NCBI GenBank assembly: GCA_947175645.1 | Contig: CAMWNP010000006.1 | Span: 1-64,000 of the forward strand | Source of the DNA: an uncultured Porphyromonadaceae bacterium | GTDB taxonomy: Bacteria > Bacteroidota > Bacteroidia > Bacteroidales > Muribaculaceae | Direction of reading: 5' to 3' | DNA: 64,000 nt | Shown: positions 7,558 through 16,284 of the stretch, in pieces | How positions within the stretch are numbered: the first letter of the stretch is position 1 | Layout of the letters: each line of letters starts with the position of its first letter | Notes under the pieces: generated by a model | What the model saw: only the letters and a program-made list of their open reading frames with translations | What the model was told of the DNA's origin: nothing | Database searches by the model: none | Position numbers and translations under genes: made by a program

Positions 7558-10095
7558 TTATCCGCACTTGGAGGCGCCGCAGGAAGTGCAGATAAGACAA
7601 CCTTCCTGATAGACAAGAGTTTCATGGCCACAGTTGGGGCAGCGTTGTCCGGTTGCCCGAGTACCGTTGGGGAGATACTTTTTAAGTGCGCGTTCTACAC
7701 CCATTTTCCACGTATTAATTGACTGACTGTCAAGTTCAAGGCTTGAAACAAGTTTCAGAACCTGATCAATGGGCATTCCATAGCGAAGAACACCGGAAAT
7801 GAGTTTGGCGTAATTCCAGTACTCAGGGTTGAACTTGTCGCTCAGACCCTCTATAGTTGTTTTATAACCACGCTTATTCACGAACTGGAAGTCATAGCGT
7901 TTTACTCCGTTTTCATTTATCGCCTTGATAATTTTTCCGTGTGTGACTGACTTGGGACAGAAGATTCCGTCTTCATCATCAGCAAGTCCTGTGAAAATTT
8001 CGTAAGGTGAACCGTCAACAAGTCCTACAAATGCAATCCATTTCTCCTTGTTGTTCTGGAAGCGTACCACATCAGCCTCAAGTTCAATGGGGCGTTTAAT
8101 TATGTGTGGTCTGATATCTACAGGTTTTTCCTTTTCTTTCTTGTTAGATGTAATGCTTACAAGAACTCCGGATCGGGAACCATCTCGGTAAACCGTACAG
8201 CCTTTACATCCGGCCCGCCAGGCTTCAGCGTATAATTCATTGACTACATCTTCAGTTACATCGGCGGGGAGATTGATGGTAACAGATATTGAATGGTCGA
8301 CCCATTTCTGGATTCTGCCTTGCATCCTGACTTTCTCCAGCCAGTCGATATCGTTGGCTGTTGCTCCTGCGTAGGGCGATTTATCTACCATTGCCTTGAG
8401 TTCATCTTCGGTGTAGTCCTGGCGAACCTCAATCCCGTTAACTTTCATCCAGTCAATGAATTTAGGGTGATAGACAATATACTCTTCAAAAGCATCACCG
8501 TTTTCATCTACGAAATCAATGCGAACGTTCTCATCATTGGGGTTAACTTTTCGGCGTCGTTTGTAAACAGGCATGAATACTGGCTCAATTCCACTTGAGG
8601 TGCGTGTCAGAAGGCTTGTACTACCTGTTGGAGCGATTGTAAGGCAAGCGATGTTACGTCGGCCGTTCTTTTTCATCTTCTCGTAAAGATCCGGATCGGC
8701 CTCACGAAGACGGTTAATGTAAGGATTATCCTTTTCTCGTTCTGAATCGTACACTTCAAATGCTCCACGTTCCGATGCCATGTCTGCTGACGAATGGTAT
8801 GCTGCCAAAGCAAGTTCCTTATGAACTTTTTCAGAGAAGTCTGTCGCTTCCTTAGTTCCATATTTCAGACCCATGGCAGCAATCATGTCTCCTTCTGCTG
8901 TTGTACCTACTCCGGTGCGTCGTCCTTTGAGTGTTTTAGCCCTGATCTTCTCCCAGAGATTGCGTTCAGTGATCTTTACCTCCATTGGTTCTGGATCCGA
9001 ATCAATTTTCTCTATGATGGCATCGATCTTTTCCATTTCAAGATCAATTATATCATCCATCATTCGTTGTGCTTTTCCAACGTGTTCCCTGAAAAGATCA
9101 AAGTCAAAGCGAGCCTTTTCAGTAAATGGATCTATAACATAAGAGTACAGATTTATTGCGAGAAGGCGGCAACTATCGTACGGGCAGAGGGGAATTTCTC
9201 CGCACGGATTGGTGGAAATGGTTCTGAATCCGAGATCTGCATAACAATCAGGTACTGACTCACGGGTTATTGTATCCCAGAAAAGTACACCGGGTTCAGC
9301 CGACTTCCATGCGTTGTGTATGATCTTTTTCCATAGAGAACCTGCGTCAATCTCATGTGTGATTGATGGATCGGCCACACCAACGGGGAACTGTTGCATG
9401 AACTTCTCACCGTTAACGGCTGCTTTCATGAAGGCATCGCTAATACGAACAGATACATTGGCACCGGTAACTTTTCCGGATTCCATTTTTGCATCAATGA
9501 AGGCCTCTGAATCAGGATGATCAATGCTGACGGTGAGCATAAGAGCACCGCGTCGCCCCCCCTGGGCCACTTCACGTGTAGAGTTAGAGTAACGTTCCAT
9601 GAATGGTACCAGTCCGGTTGACGTAAGCGCAGAGTTCTTTACCGGTGTACCTGCCGGACGGATATGGGAGAGGTCGTGTCCTACACCTCCACGGCGCTTC
9701 ATCAGTTGAACCTGCTCCTCATCAATTCTAATGATACCACCGTAAGAATCCGGAGTCCCGTCAAGTCCTACTACAAAGCAGTTTGAAAGCGACCCTATCT
9801 GGTGGTTGTTTCCGATACCTTGCATCGGGCTTCCCTGAGGCACAATATATCTGAAATCTTTAAGATATGAAAAGATTTCATCGTGGCTCATGGGGTTGGG
9901 ATATTTTTTCTCAATCCTTTCAATTTCTGATGCTATGCGGTGATGCATGTCATCGGGAGTGAGTTCGTAAATATCCCCGTTTGAGTCCTTGAGGGCATAT
10001 TTGCTTACCCATACCTTGGCGGCAAGTTCATCCCCTCCGAAGTAATCGAGGGTTGCTTCGAATGACTGGTCGAAAGTGTAAGTTTTTGGTTTCAC
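7558..10095 (-). CDS. nrdJ: Adenosylcobalamin-dependent (class II) ribonucleoside-diphosphate reductase
   Basis: An 845-residue class II ribonucleotide reductase, which makes deoxyribonucleotides with B12 as radical source and needs neither oxygen nor a partner subunit. Visible motifs are SNCF (Cys106), NPCGE (296-300) with the radical-site Cys, and IAPTGSTSLLTRTSSGIEP near 487-505. The C-terminus (about 820-845) is a zinc-ribbon-like CPNCGHE...CLICTSCGASKCG with the Cys pair expected to re-reduce the active site. No cobalamin riboswitch was recognised upstream. It is monocistronic by its terminator, and divergent from the nitroreductase gene. Confidence 0.94.
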   Translation of the reverse strand: MKPKTYTFDQSFEATLDYFGGDELAAKVWVSKYALKDSNGDIYELTPDDMHHRIASEIERIEKKYPNPMSHDEIFSYLKDFRYIVPQGSPMQGIGNNHQIGSLSNCFVVGLDGTPDSYGGIIRIDEEQVQLMKRRGGVGHDLSHIRPAGTPVKNSALTSTGLVPFMERYSNSTREVAQGGRRGALMLTVSIDHPDSEAFIDAKMESGKVTGANVSVRISDAFMKAAVNGEKFMQQFPVGVADPSITHEIDAGSLWKKIIHNAWKSAEPGVLFWDTITRESVPDCYADLGFRTISTNPCGEIPLCPYDSCRLLAINLYSYVIDPFTEKARFDFDLFREHVGKAQRMMDDIIDLEMEKIDAIIEKIDSDPEPMEVKITERNLWEKIRAKTLKGRRTGVGTTAEGDMIAAMGLKYGTKEATDFSEKVHKELALAAYHSSADMASERGAFEVYDSEREKDNPYINRLREADPDLYEKMKKNGRRNIACLTIAPTGSTSLLTRTSSGIEPVFMPVYKRRRKVNPNDENVRIDFVDENGDAFEEYIVYHPKFIDWMKVNGIEVRQDYTEDELKAMVDKSPYAGATANDIDWLEKVRMQGRIQKWVDHSISVTINLPADVTEDVVNELYAEAWRAGCKGCTVYRDGSRSGVLVSITSNKKEKEKPVDIRPHIIKRPIELEADVVRFQNNKEKWIAFVGLVDGSPYEIFTGLADDEDGIFCPKSVTHGKIIKAINENGVKRYDFQFVNKRGYKTTIEGLSDKFNPEYWNYAKLISGVLRYGMPIDQVLKLVSSLELDSQSINTWKMGVERALKKYLPNGTRATGQRCPNCGHETLVYQEGCLICTSCGASKCG

Positions 10096-10360
10096 GTGAT
10101 AATAGATTAGAAAATTTCGTTAATCTGAAGAGCAAAAAAAATGGAAAAGTATCGCTGTCCAGAATCACTGTTGCAAATATCGTAAGAATAATCCGGAAGC
10201 ACAAATAATTTCATTCATATATTTTGAAATGTTGATAAGTTTTCTGTTTCAAAATTTTAACACATTGAATATTAATAAGTTATGAGTTTTGGCTATTGCC
10301 TGTTATTTCTCAAAATAAAATATTGTTAACAAATCTGTCAATTAATTTTTTTTAATTGAC

Positions 10361-10368
10361 TATCTTTG
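10361..10368 (+). promoter_or_regulatory. Promoter -7 element of the nitroreductase gene
   Basis: TATCTTTG matches TAnnTTTG, 22 nt before the ATG at 10391, downstream of a T-rich run. Confidence 0.65.
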
Positions 10369-10390
10369 CAGAAACTAATTCTTTGAAACA

Positions 10391-11140
10391 ATGTACTCTA
10401 ACGATTATTGGAAAAATAGATCAACTGTCCGCAATTATTCAAGTAGGGAAATTCCTCAGTCTATTTTGCTGGACATGCTTGACAAAGCATCTCATGCTCC
10501 AACTACAGGAAATATGCAGTTATATAGTGTGGTAATAACCCGTGATGCTGAAATGAAGAAGAAACTGGCACCGGCACATTTTAATCAGCCGACGGTAACA
10601 AGCGCACCGGTAGTTTTGACTTTTTGTGCGGATTACAATCGGTTTGTAAAATGGTGTGAGGCAAGCAATGCATCCCCGGGGTACAACAATTTTCAGTCAT
10701 TTATGACTGCGGTTCTTGACACAGCCCTTTTCGCGCAGCAGTTCAATACTATTGCAGAACAATCCGGATTGGGATGCTGTTATCTTGGAACCACAACTTA
10801 TAATGCACCCATGATTTCAGAAATTCTTGGACTTCCCACAATGGTAGTCCCTGTCACAACTATAACAGTGGGTTATCCTGCAGAAGATATAAAAGTGGAA
10901 GGGGTAGGTCGATTGCCGATTGATGCAGTCTGTCACTCAGAGAAGTATAACGACTATTCTGTGGAAAAAATTAAAGAGATTTATAAGGAGAAGGAGCAGC
11001 GCGATGATAGTAAACGCTTTGTGACTGAAAATGGGAAAGAAACCCTGGCACAGGTGTTTACTGATGTTCGATACACTAAAGATGCATGTGAATATTTTTC
11101 TAAAGTGTATCATGACTTTATTCTGAAGCAGGGTTTTTGA
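10391..11140 (+). CDS. Nitroreductase-family FMN oxidoreductase
   Basis: A 249-residue flavoprotein of the nitroreductase fold. Residues 6-18 (YWKNRSTVRNYSS) carry the N-terminal FMN-phosphate motif, and residues 130-165 (EQSGLGCCYLGTTTYN...ILGLP) the second flavin-contact region. It likely reduces quinones, nitro compounds or flavins with NAD(P)H in the cytosol; the substrate cannot be told. It has its own promoter and a terminator shared with the convergent EF-G2 gene, so it is a single-gene unit. Confidence 0.92.
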   Translation: MYSNDYWKNRSTVRNYSSREIPQSILLDMLDKASHAPTTGNMQLYSVVITRDAEMKKKLAPAHFNQPTVTSAPVVLTFCADYNRFVKWCEASNASPGYNNFQSFMTAVLDTALFAQQFNTIAEQSGLGCCYLGTTTYNAPMISEILGLPTMVVPVTTITVGYPAEDIKVEGVGRLPIDAVCHSEKYNDYSVEKIKEIYKEKEQRDDSKRFVTENGKETLAQVFTDVRYTKDACEYFSKVYHDFILKQGF

Positions 11141-11160
11141 TACAATAATATAAAATTGAA

Positions 11161-11197
11161 ACAGGAGGTTGAGTCAACGGCTCAACCTCCTGTTTTA
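11161..11197 (+). terminator. Bidirectional terminator between nitroreductase and EF-G2 genes
   Basis: ACAGGAGGTTGAG (11161-11173) pairs perfectly with CTCAACCTCCTGT (11181-11193) around a 7-nt loop, followed by TTTTA. It sits between two convergent stops (11140 and 11217) and can serve both. Confidence 0.88.
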
Positions 11198-11216
11198 CTA
11201 TACATGCATCAGATTA

Positions 11217-13373
11217 TTAGTCTTCAGCATTCTTTTCGGCATATTCCTTAAGGAGTTTTTCCTGAACGTCAGAAGGAACGAGTTCGTAACTTGCAAACTT
11301 CATTGTGAATGATGAACGTCCTCCGGTGATTGAACTCAGTGCGGTTGAATAAGATGACATCTCTTTCAGAGGCACTTTGGCAGTAATCTTTTCAAAACCA
11401 TTTTCACTCTCCATACCCATTATGATGGCACGGCGAGACTGAAGGTCGCTCATAACATCACCCATTACATCAGCCGGAACCATTACTTCAACATCGTAAA
11501 TAGGCTCGAGGATTTTGGGATTAGCGTTGCGGAACGCTTCAGAGAATGCATGACGTCCGGCAAGTTTGAATGAGATTTCGTTAGAGTCAACCGGGTGCAT
11601 CTTTCCGTCGTAGATACAAACACGTACATCGCGGGCATAAGAACCGGTCAGCGGACCTTGTTCCATGCGTTCCATCAAACCTTTAACAATGGCGGGGATG
11701 AAACGTGCATCAATCGCGCCACCAACAATACAGTTGCAGATCACCAGTTTACCACCCCATTCCAAAGGAATCTCCTGAGTATCGCGTACATTCATCTTGA
11801 ATTCCTGGTTGCCAAAACGATAGGAATCAGGTGCAGGCATTCCTTCGTAATATGGTTCGATAATAAGATGAACTTCACCGAACTGACCGGCACCACCTGA
11901 TTGTTTTTTATGACGATAATCGGCGCGGGCAGCCTTGGTGATTGTTTCACGGTAAGGAATCTTTGGCTCTTCAAAGATAATGGGGAGTTTATCATTGTTT
12001 TCCACACGCCATTTGAGTGTACGCAGATGGAATTCGCCCTGACCGGAGAGGATGGTTTGCTTAAGTTCTTTTGACTGCACGATTTCCCAAGTTGGATCTT
12101 CCTCATGCATACGGGTGAGTATAGCACTGAGTTTTTCTGCGTCACTTTCTGTTACAGGACGGATCGCACGCTGATATTTTGGTGCCGGATATTTGATGAA
12201 GTCAAAAGCAATTTCACATCCTTTCTCATCAAGGGTATTTCCAGTCTTTGCATCCTTGAGTTTAACGGTGGCACCGATATCACCGGCGCATAGTTTGTCA
12301 ACCTGGGTCTTTATCTGTCCGCAAACACAATAGATCTGGGCGATACGTTCTTTACTTCCACGGCTTACATTATCAAGGTCAACACCGGCAGTCAGAGTAC
12401 CGGACATGACTTTGAAATACTGAACTTCACCGATATGGGGTTCAACGGTAGTCTTGAACATAAATATTGAGAGTGGACCGTTGGAGTCAGGCTTAACTTC
12501 ATTACCCTGAATGTCTACAGGTGCGGGCATTTCTTCCACGAAAGGAACAACATTGCCGAGGAATTCCATCATACGGCGGACACCCATATCCTTGAGGGCA
12601 CTTACACAGAAAACAGGATAGATGGAGCGACCGATAAGTCCCTTACGTATACCTTCGCGCATTTCATCTTCAGTGAGGTGGCCCTGATCAAAGAATTTTT
12701 CCATCAGAGTTTCATCATTTTCCGCAGCGGCCTCAACGAGATGTTGGTGCATTTCCTGTGCCTTTTCCATCTCCTCGGCCGGAATATCTTCAATTGTTGG
12801 AACACCACCGTCAGGTCCCCATGAGTATTTCTTCATAAGAAGAACATCAATCATAGCGTTAAAGCCGGGACCACATGAAAGAGGATACTGAATAGGAATT
12901 ACTTTAGGCCCGAAGATATCTTTCATCTGCTCAATGACGTTTTCGTAATCCGCTTTCTCGCCATCAAGTTGGTTAAGGGCGAAAATAACAGGTTTTTTAA
13001 GATTGGCGGTAGTACGGAAAATATTTTGAGTTCCAACTTCCACGCCATATTGGGCATCAACTAAAATTACACCGGTATCAGTAACGTTAAGCGCTGTAAT
13101 GGCATTACCGACGAAGTCATCTGCTCCGGGGCAATCAATCACATTAAGTTTCTTATTGAGAAACTCTGCATAAAAAACAGTTGAGAATACTGAATAACCA
13201 TATTCCTTTTCAACAGGGAAATAGTCACTTACAGTGTTTTTACCGTCAATAGTGCCACGACGTTTTATAACTCCACACTCATAGAGCATAGCCTCTGCGA
13301 GCGTGGTTTTACCGGAGCCTTTGCTACCAAGCAAGGCGATATTTTTAATTTCGTTGGTTTGATAGAACTTCAT
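11217..13373 (-). CDS. Elongation factor G paralogue (EF-G2 type)
   Basis: A 718-residue translation factor with the five-domain EF-G layout: G domain 1-275, domain II about 290-390, III-V to the end (GGAGQFGEVHLIIEPY, and the C-terminal GGRSSFTMKFASYELVP). The P-loop GSKGSGKTT (17-25) and NQLD (NKxD position) are present, but switch I reads EKEYGYSV instead of ERERGITI. The G3 motif reads DCPGADDF, so Ala84 occupies the place of the catalytic His (DTPGH). In Bacteroides thetaiotaomicron an EF-G2 paralogue is known to translocate without GTP hydrolysis and to be induced on carbon starvation; this protein looks like its counterpart. It is not the housekeeping fusA. Confidence 0.88.
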   Translation of the reverse strand: MKFYQTNEIKNIALLGSKGSGKTTLAEAMLYECGVIKRRGTIDGKNTVSDYFPVEKEYGYSVFSTVFYAEFLNKKLNVIDCPGADDFVGNAITALNVTDTGVILVDAQYGVEVGTQNIFRTTANLKKPVIFALNQLDGEKADYENVIEQMKDIFGPKVIPIQYPLSCGPGFNAMIDVLLMKKYSWGPDGGVPTIEDIPAEEMEKAQEMHQHLVEAAAENDETLMEKFFDQGHLTEDEMREGIRKGLIGRSIYPVFCVSALKDMGVRRMMEFLGNVVPFVEEMPAPVDIQGNEVKPDSNGPLSIFMFKTTVEPHIGEVQYFKVMSGTLTAGVDLDNVSRGSKERIAQIYCVCGQIKTQVDKLCAGDIGATVKLKDAKTGNTLDEKGCEIAFDFIKYPAPKYQRAIRPVTESDAEKLSAILTRMHEEDPTWEIVQSKELKQTILSGQGEFHLRTLKWRVENNDKLPIIFEEPKIPYRETITKAARADYRHKKQSGGAGQFGEVHLIIEPYYEGMPAPDSYRFGNQEFKMNVRDTQEIPLEWGGKLVICNCIVGGAIDARFIPAIVKGLMERMEQGPLTGSYARDVRVCIYDGKMHPVDSNEISFKLAGRHAFSEAFRNANPKILEPIYDVEVMVPADVMGDVMSDLQSRRAIIMGMESENGFEKITAKVPLKEMSSYSTALSSITGGRSSFTMKFASYELVPSDVQEKLLKEYAEKNAED

Positions 13374-13749
13374 GATGATGTATTAGTTTTAGTTTATAAT
13401 TTCCGGTTAGTAATCTCTTTTGTGAAAAGTTTGCTAAATGTAGTGATATTTATTGGATTATGAACAAATTATCAATATGTTACATAACATAATTTTAAAT
13501 CATTATCATCCTATTTGTGCATTATTCAAGTGTTTACGCAAAATTATTATATAAATTTAGGAATATGTCGAAACAATCTTAGATTCAATATGCAGTCAGT
13601 ATCCGAAATGGCTATAAGATAATCGGGTTTAAGGAGTGGTTGCTCTATATTGCAGAAATAATATGATGTTACATTCTTTGTCCTCAAATGTATTAAAAAT
13701 AGATGACAAAGTAAATATCCACCCTAACATTATAATATGAATAAATAAT
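13374..13749. other. AT-rich divergent intergenic region
   Basis: This 376-bp region separates two divergent genes (EF-G2 and the TonB-receptor-like protein). It presumably holds both promoters. Apart from the TAATTTTG at 13539-13546 on the reverse strand, no repeat, RNA or reading frame stands out. Confidence 0.6.
13539..13546 (-). promoter_or_regulatory. Possible promoter -7 element for EF-G2
   Basis: The reverse strand reads TAATTTTG, about 165 nt upstream of the EF-G2 start. It would give a long untranslated leader. This is a motif match only. Confidence 0.3.
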
Positions 13750-15894
13750 ATGAATAACATTAGAAAACTACTTTTAGGATTATCCTTTATCCCGATGTCC
13801 ATTTACGCACAAGAACCAAATGATTCCATTTCTGATTCGTGGGGAAGAGAATTGGAACTCAACGAAGTTGTTGTTGTGGCTAAGCGTCCTGTATTAAAAC
13901 AACAGGAGGGTAAATTAGTCTACCTTGTAAAAAATGACCCTTATGTCAAAGGTCTTGATGCAATAAACGTACTTGACCGTATTCCACGAATTTCTGTTAA
14001 TAATGGTAGTGTAACTGTTGCCGGTAAGGAAAATGTCCGGTATATAATTGATGGTATTTTGATGGAACTTGACGCGTCTGCAATGATGATGCGACTGCAA
14101 AACCTGCATGCTGAAGATATTGAGAAAATAGAGTTACTTTCCACTCCACCGTCACGCTTCGGGACAGAACCTAATGCCGTATACATATCAATCACCACAC
14201 GTAATGAAACACTTGGAACCAGAGGGAATATTTATGGCTCACTGAATCAAGGTAAAAAACTTAGGGAATATTTCAGCGGGAGTGTCAGCCATGCTACACG
14301 GATTGTGGATATGTCGATTGACGCAAGTCTGTCGAACTATTATAACACTAACGACAATTTTACTGATTATTCGTTTTTTGATGGATCACAATCGCGTTTC
14401 TCATCTACTCAGACCAACTCACATTTGATTGATGCCGGATTCAATACCTTATTCAGATTAAAAGTCACGCCAGATATGAACATAGGGCTGATAGCAAATT
14501 ATAATTATCAGGCAGTATCAAACAATGGGTCTAACGTCACTGAATACGGGAATGGTGACATAGCATCATCCACCATTCTTACGAAATCGCGTCCTAACAA
14601 TGCTTTGACCTTAACATGCTTTTATGACTGGACTTTCGGTAGCAGGGGTGAATCAATGCAGTGGACCTACAACTATTTTTATCGCCACAGTCCTGTTTTG
14701 TCAGATCTTACAACATGCTCCGGTGATGAAATTGACGTTTATGGTGTAAATGAGTTTGGAAAGACTGATTACCGTTTTCATAGCGGTAAAGCAGACTTTA
14801 AAATGCCATATAGTTGGTTGCAGTTGGAAGCGGGGCTTGCTTTTACAGATATTCTTAATTCTTCCGACAACCGCGTGGTGTATACTCCAGGAAATATGAT
14901 CAATGGTAAACCAGAAATTTTTGATTATTCAGAGCGGATTGCTGCCGCTTATATTACATCCTCGCGCAGTCTGGGTGCAGGGTTATGGAGTAAGATAGGT
15001 TTAAGATATGAATATACTTGGACTAAGGGAGTTCAACAGTCAAACTATAATACAGAACGAGATAATTACGGTCGCCTGTTCCCTACGATAAATCTTTCAT
15101 GGAGTAATGAACGTATAGGTTCATTTAATATCAGTTACTCCATGGGAATGGGGCGACCGAATCTATGGGAACTGAACCCATTCAAATTTTATTCAACGAT
15201 AGACGAATATTCTGCCGGAAATCCTTTCCTAAAACCAACGATATACAACAATGCAGAATTAAATTATTACGGACTCGGGGGACTCTACGCCGTTTTATAC
15301 ACCTCTTTTGCTACAGATGTAATTGGATATATCCGTCGGTTTGATGAAAGCAGAACTGTCAGTACTATTCCGTATAATTGTCTGTCAACAAATAAGACTG
15401 GACTCTATGCCAACTTCAAACGCACGTTTTTCAACAGATGGGAAATGAAAATAGGGGGTGAGGTTTTCCGCACGTACTCTAAAAGTGATGTATCCGATTA
15501 TTATATTAACAATATCAAGGATTGGTCAGGAAAATTTGAAGTTGCTACTGATGTTATGGTAAATAATAAAAAAACGATAATTTTCTCAGCACAGTTTACT
15601 CATTTTTTCCCATGGAAGCAGAATCCGATAAATTATGAATCATTTCAATTATTCAATTTCTCACTCAGATACTCGTTGTTGAACAATCGGCTCAATCTGC
15701 AACTAAAAGCAAATGACATTTTCGGGTGGAACAAGACTAAGTCTAATGAGAAATATACCGGTTACTCCATGAGACAGACATTTAATCCACATTCCGCTTA
15801 TGTTTTGTTTGGAATCAACTTCAGATTTGGACGCGATAAAGTCAGCAATATATGGCGAGCCTCCAAAGAAGAACATTCCGGGAGGACCAAATAA
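13750..15894 (+). CDS. TonB-dependent-receptor-like outer membrane beta-barrel protein
   Basis: A 714-residue outer membrane protein. Residues 1-20 are a signal peptide (ending SIYAQ). Residues 33-150 form a short plug-like domain (ELNEVVVVAKRP, GKENVRYIIDGILMEL, DIEKIELLSTPPSRFG), and the rest is rich in alternating aromatic strands, ending with a Phe-rich terminal strand (FGINFRFGRD). It matches the OMP_b-brl_3 / small TonB-dependent-receptor group. There is no N-terminal carboxypeptidase-regulatory domain and no SusD partner nearby, so substrate uptake is uncertain. It stands alone, with its own terminator. Confidence 0.85.
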   Translation: MNNIRKLLLGLSFIPMSIYAQEPNDSISDSWGRELELNEVVVVAKRPVLKQQEGKLVYLVKNDPYVKGLDAINVLDRIPRISVNNGSVTVAGKENVRYIIDGILMELDASAMMMRLQNLHAEDIEKIELLSTPPSRFGTEPNAVYISITTRNETLGTRGNIYGSLNQGKKLREYFSGSVSHATRIVDMSIDASLSNYYNTNDNFTDYSFFDGSQSRFSSTQTNSHLIDAGFNTLFRLKVTPDMNIGLIANYNYQAVSNNGSNVTEYGNGDIASSTILTKSRPNNALTLTCFYDWTFGSRGESMQWTYNYFYRHSPVLSDLTTCSGDEIDVYGVNEFGKTDYRFHSGKADFKMPYSWLQLEAGLAFTDILNSSDNRVVYTPGNMINGKPEIFDYSERIAAAYITSSRSLGAGLWSKIGLRYEYTWTKGVQQSNYNTERDNYGRLFPTINLSWSNERIGSFNISYSMGMGRPNLWELNPFKFYSTIDEYSAGNPFLKPTIYNNAELNYYGLGGLYAVLYTSFATDVIGYIRRFDESRTVSTIPYNCLSTNKTGLYANFKRTFFNRWEMKIGGEVFRTYSKSDVSDYYINNIKDWSGKFEVATDVMVNNKKTIIFSAQFTHFFPWKQNPINYESFQLFNFSLRYSLLNNRLNLQLKANDIFGWNKTKSNEKYTGYSMRQTFNPHSAYVLFGINFRFGRDKVSNIWRASKEEHSGRTK

Positions 15895-15907
15895 TTATTA
15901 TTTTTGA

Positions 15908-15949
15908 AAAGAAGTCTTCGGTTGAAATACCGGGGACTTCTTTATTTTG
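15908..15949 (+). terminator. Terminator after the outer membrane receptor gene
   Basis: AAAGAAGTC (15908-15916) pairs with GACTTCTTT (15935-15943), with an inner CGG/CCG step, followed by a T-rich tract 13 nt after the stop. Confidence 0.75.
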
Positions 15950-16284
15950 TAGGGGTTAACTGTAATGAAGTCAATCTTGCAATACTGGTCAGTACTATGC
16001 TTTGAACAAACGTCATTTCTTATTTCGATCTGTGGAACCGTCTAAGTTATTATATTCTTAAACAGCGAACGTTGCAGTTGTTTTAGTAAGTAATTCAAAT
16101 TTAAGTCCGTAGAAACGAAAAATTTTAGTAAAATTGAGTTCAACAGGGATATTTATCCGGTAATTCTTCGTAACTTTGGCACAAATTTTGTTATACAATG
16201 TGCGGGGTGAATGTCACCTCGCGTAATTTTGATTGGATCTGGTTGTCCAGAACTATCTCTAAAATAAAACACTTAATTATATAT
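15950..16284. other. Intergenic region upstream of lon
   Basis: About 335 bp with no convincing gene. The longest lon frame extends back to 16198, but this extension (Cys, Trp and Ile rich) does not resemble Lon and lies right after a TAACTTTG promoter motif. It is treated as the untranslated leader. Confidence 0.6.
16171..16178 (+). promoter_or_regulatory. Promoter -7 element of lon
   Basis: TAACTTTG matches the Bacteroidota -7 consensus. It predicts a leader of roughly 100 nt before the lon ATG at 16285. No heat-shock type element was recognised. Confidence 0.55.

Noticed and set aside
8794-9258. 154-codon forward frame inside nrdJ
   Set aside because: Antisense shadow of a well-conserved gene; Cys/Phe/Ser-rich composition is typical of such shadows.
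10096-10390. Cobalamin riboswitch upstream of the B12-dependent reductase
   Set aside because: No B12-box or the expected multi-stem architecture could be seen in the 295 bp.
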